Below are positions 63,519 to 64,000 of a stretch of 64,000 nucleotides of DNA, one piece after another (the stretch's first letter is position 1; every line of letters begins with the position of its first letter). The stretch comes from Branchipolynoe longqiensis (Eukaryota > Annelida > Polychaeta > Phyllodocida > Polynoidae). Position numbers and translations under genes: made by a program. The notes beneath the pieces were generated by a model that saw only the letters and a program-made list of their open reading frames with translations, was not told where the DNA came from and did not search any database. Where the stretch lies: the NCBI GenBank assembly GCA_030323885.1, contig CM059189.1, forward strand, positions 42,933,428 to 42,997,427, read 5' to 3'.

Positions 63519-64000
63519 AATATGGAACCTGAGGGCATTAGGGCTGGATCTAAGAACATTACATCAGGATGTGGAACCTGAGGGCATTATTGCTGGATCT
63601 GAGGATATTGCACCTCAGGATGTGGAGCCTGAGGGCATGAGGGCTGGATCTGAGGACATTGCACCTCAGGATATGGAACCTGAGAGCACTATGACTAGAT
63701 CAGAGGGTATTGCACCTCATGAGTTGGAGCCTGAGGTCACTATGGCTGGATCTGAGGACATTACACCTCACGAGGTGGAGCCTGAGGGAACTATGGCTGG
63801 ATCTGAGGACATTCCAGCTGAGGATATGAAACCCGAGGGAACTACAGCTGGATCCGAGGCATTTCACCTGTAGATATGGAACGCGAGGGCACTACAGCTA
63901 GATCTGAGGACATTACACCTCAGGATGTGGGGGACCGGTGGGATGGAGCTGGGGTTATCACACCTCAGACTCTAGCTGGATTTGAGGACATTATAGCTGG
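63227..64000 (+). repeat. 51-bp minisatellite across and beyond the SHPRH stop
   Basis: GGATCTGAGGA-type anchors stand at 63261, 63312, 63363, 63414 and 63465 (exact 51-bp steps), then 63546, 63595, 63646, 63697, 63748, 63799, 63850, 63900 and 63978. Steps of 81, 49, 50 and 78 mark indels, all after the stop region begins. The array runs off the window. Confidence 0.95.

Noticed and set aside
63227..64000. Regular repeats that could suggest a CRISPR array
   Set aside because: The units are contiguous 51-bp copies without unique spacers and are in frame with SHPRH; the DNA is eukaryotic.
1..64000. A complete new defence or metabolic gene system
   Set aside because: Apart from SHPRH, all recognisable coding traces belong to transposable elements.

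Overview
This is animal genomic DNA. It holds spliced exons with GT/AG borders, long introns, and many LINEs, SINEs, MITEs and simple repeats, with no bacterial-style operons. The organism is probably a marine invertebrate and most likely a mollusc. The SINE at about 28095-28390 resembles, from memory, a SINE common in molluscs, and the LINE tails ending in CAATCAATC and the SINE tails ending in ACGTAAAAC-(CAAC)n also fit molluscan DNA. That assignment is inference. The single recognisable host gene is SHPRH, on the + strand from ATG 12440 to stop 63518, in 28 coding exons. I joined the exons by eye using splice signals, reading phase and the known order of SHPRH domains. Every junction keeps phase, and the sum is 5319 nt, or 1772 residues plus stop. 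The domains in order are: N-terminal region, SNF2 ATPase first half with DEMGLGKT, a long acidic/basic insert ending in a PHD finger, the rest of SNF2-N with DEAQ and TGTP, a helical SHPRH-specific region, a C3HC4 RING finger, and helicase-C with RVHRIGQTR. The protein is predicted to be a nuclear Rad5-type E3 ubiquitin ligase of DNA-damage tolerance (PCNA polyubiquitination), by family knowledge. No linker-histone (H15) domain is visible. The C-terminus runs into a 51-bp minisatellite that encodes 17-residue repeats and continues to the window end. Layout: 1-2580 holds a broken CR1/L2-like LINE split by a tRNA-derived SINE. 2590-6700 (minus) holds a LINE of the same type with both ORFs open. 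6700-12394 holds nested MITEs and unassigned DNA. From 12395 to 64000 lies SHPRH, its introns filled with repeats. These include an I-like LINE with RNase H (14760-16287) and its near-identical short copy (44131-44878), a DIRS-type element with inverted terminal repeats (34130-39392) carrying a SINE with an 11-bp target duplication, a second tyrosine-recombinase remnant (48750-49600, minus), a LINE 3' end (53340-54330), and at least seven MITE or foldback families. The most unusual points are the coding minisatellite, a tandem triplication of an exon end with its splice donor (40430-40765), the absent H15 domain, a SINE body amplified four times at 110 bp, foldback elements enclosing a 205-bp satellite, and a set of elements whose interiors are built from many variants of one short word. 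I found no convincing wholly new gene system. The window reads as one conserved repair gene in a transposon-rich locus.
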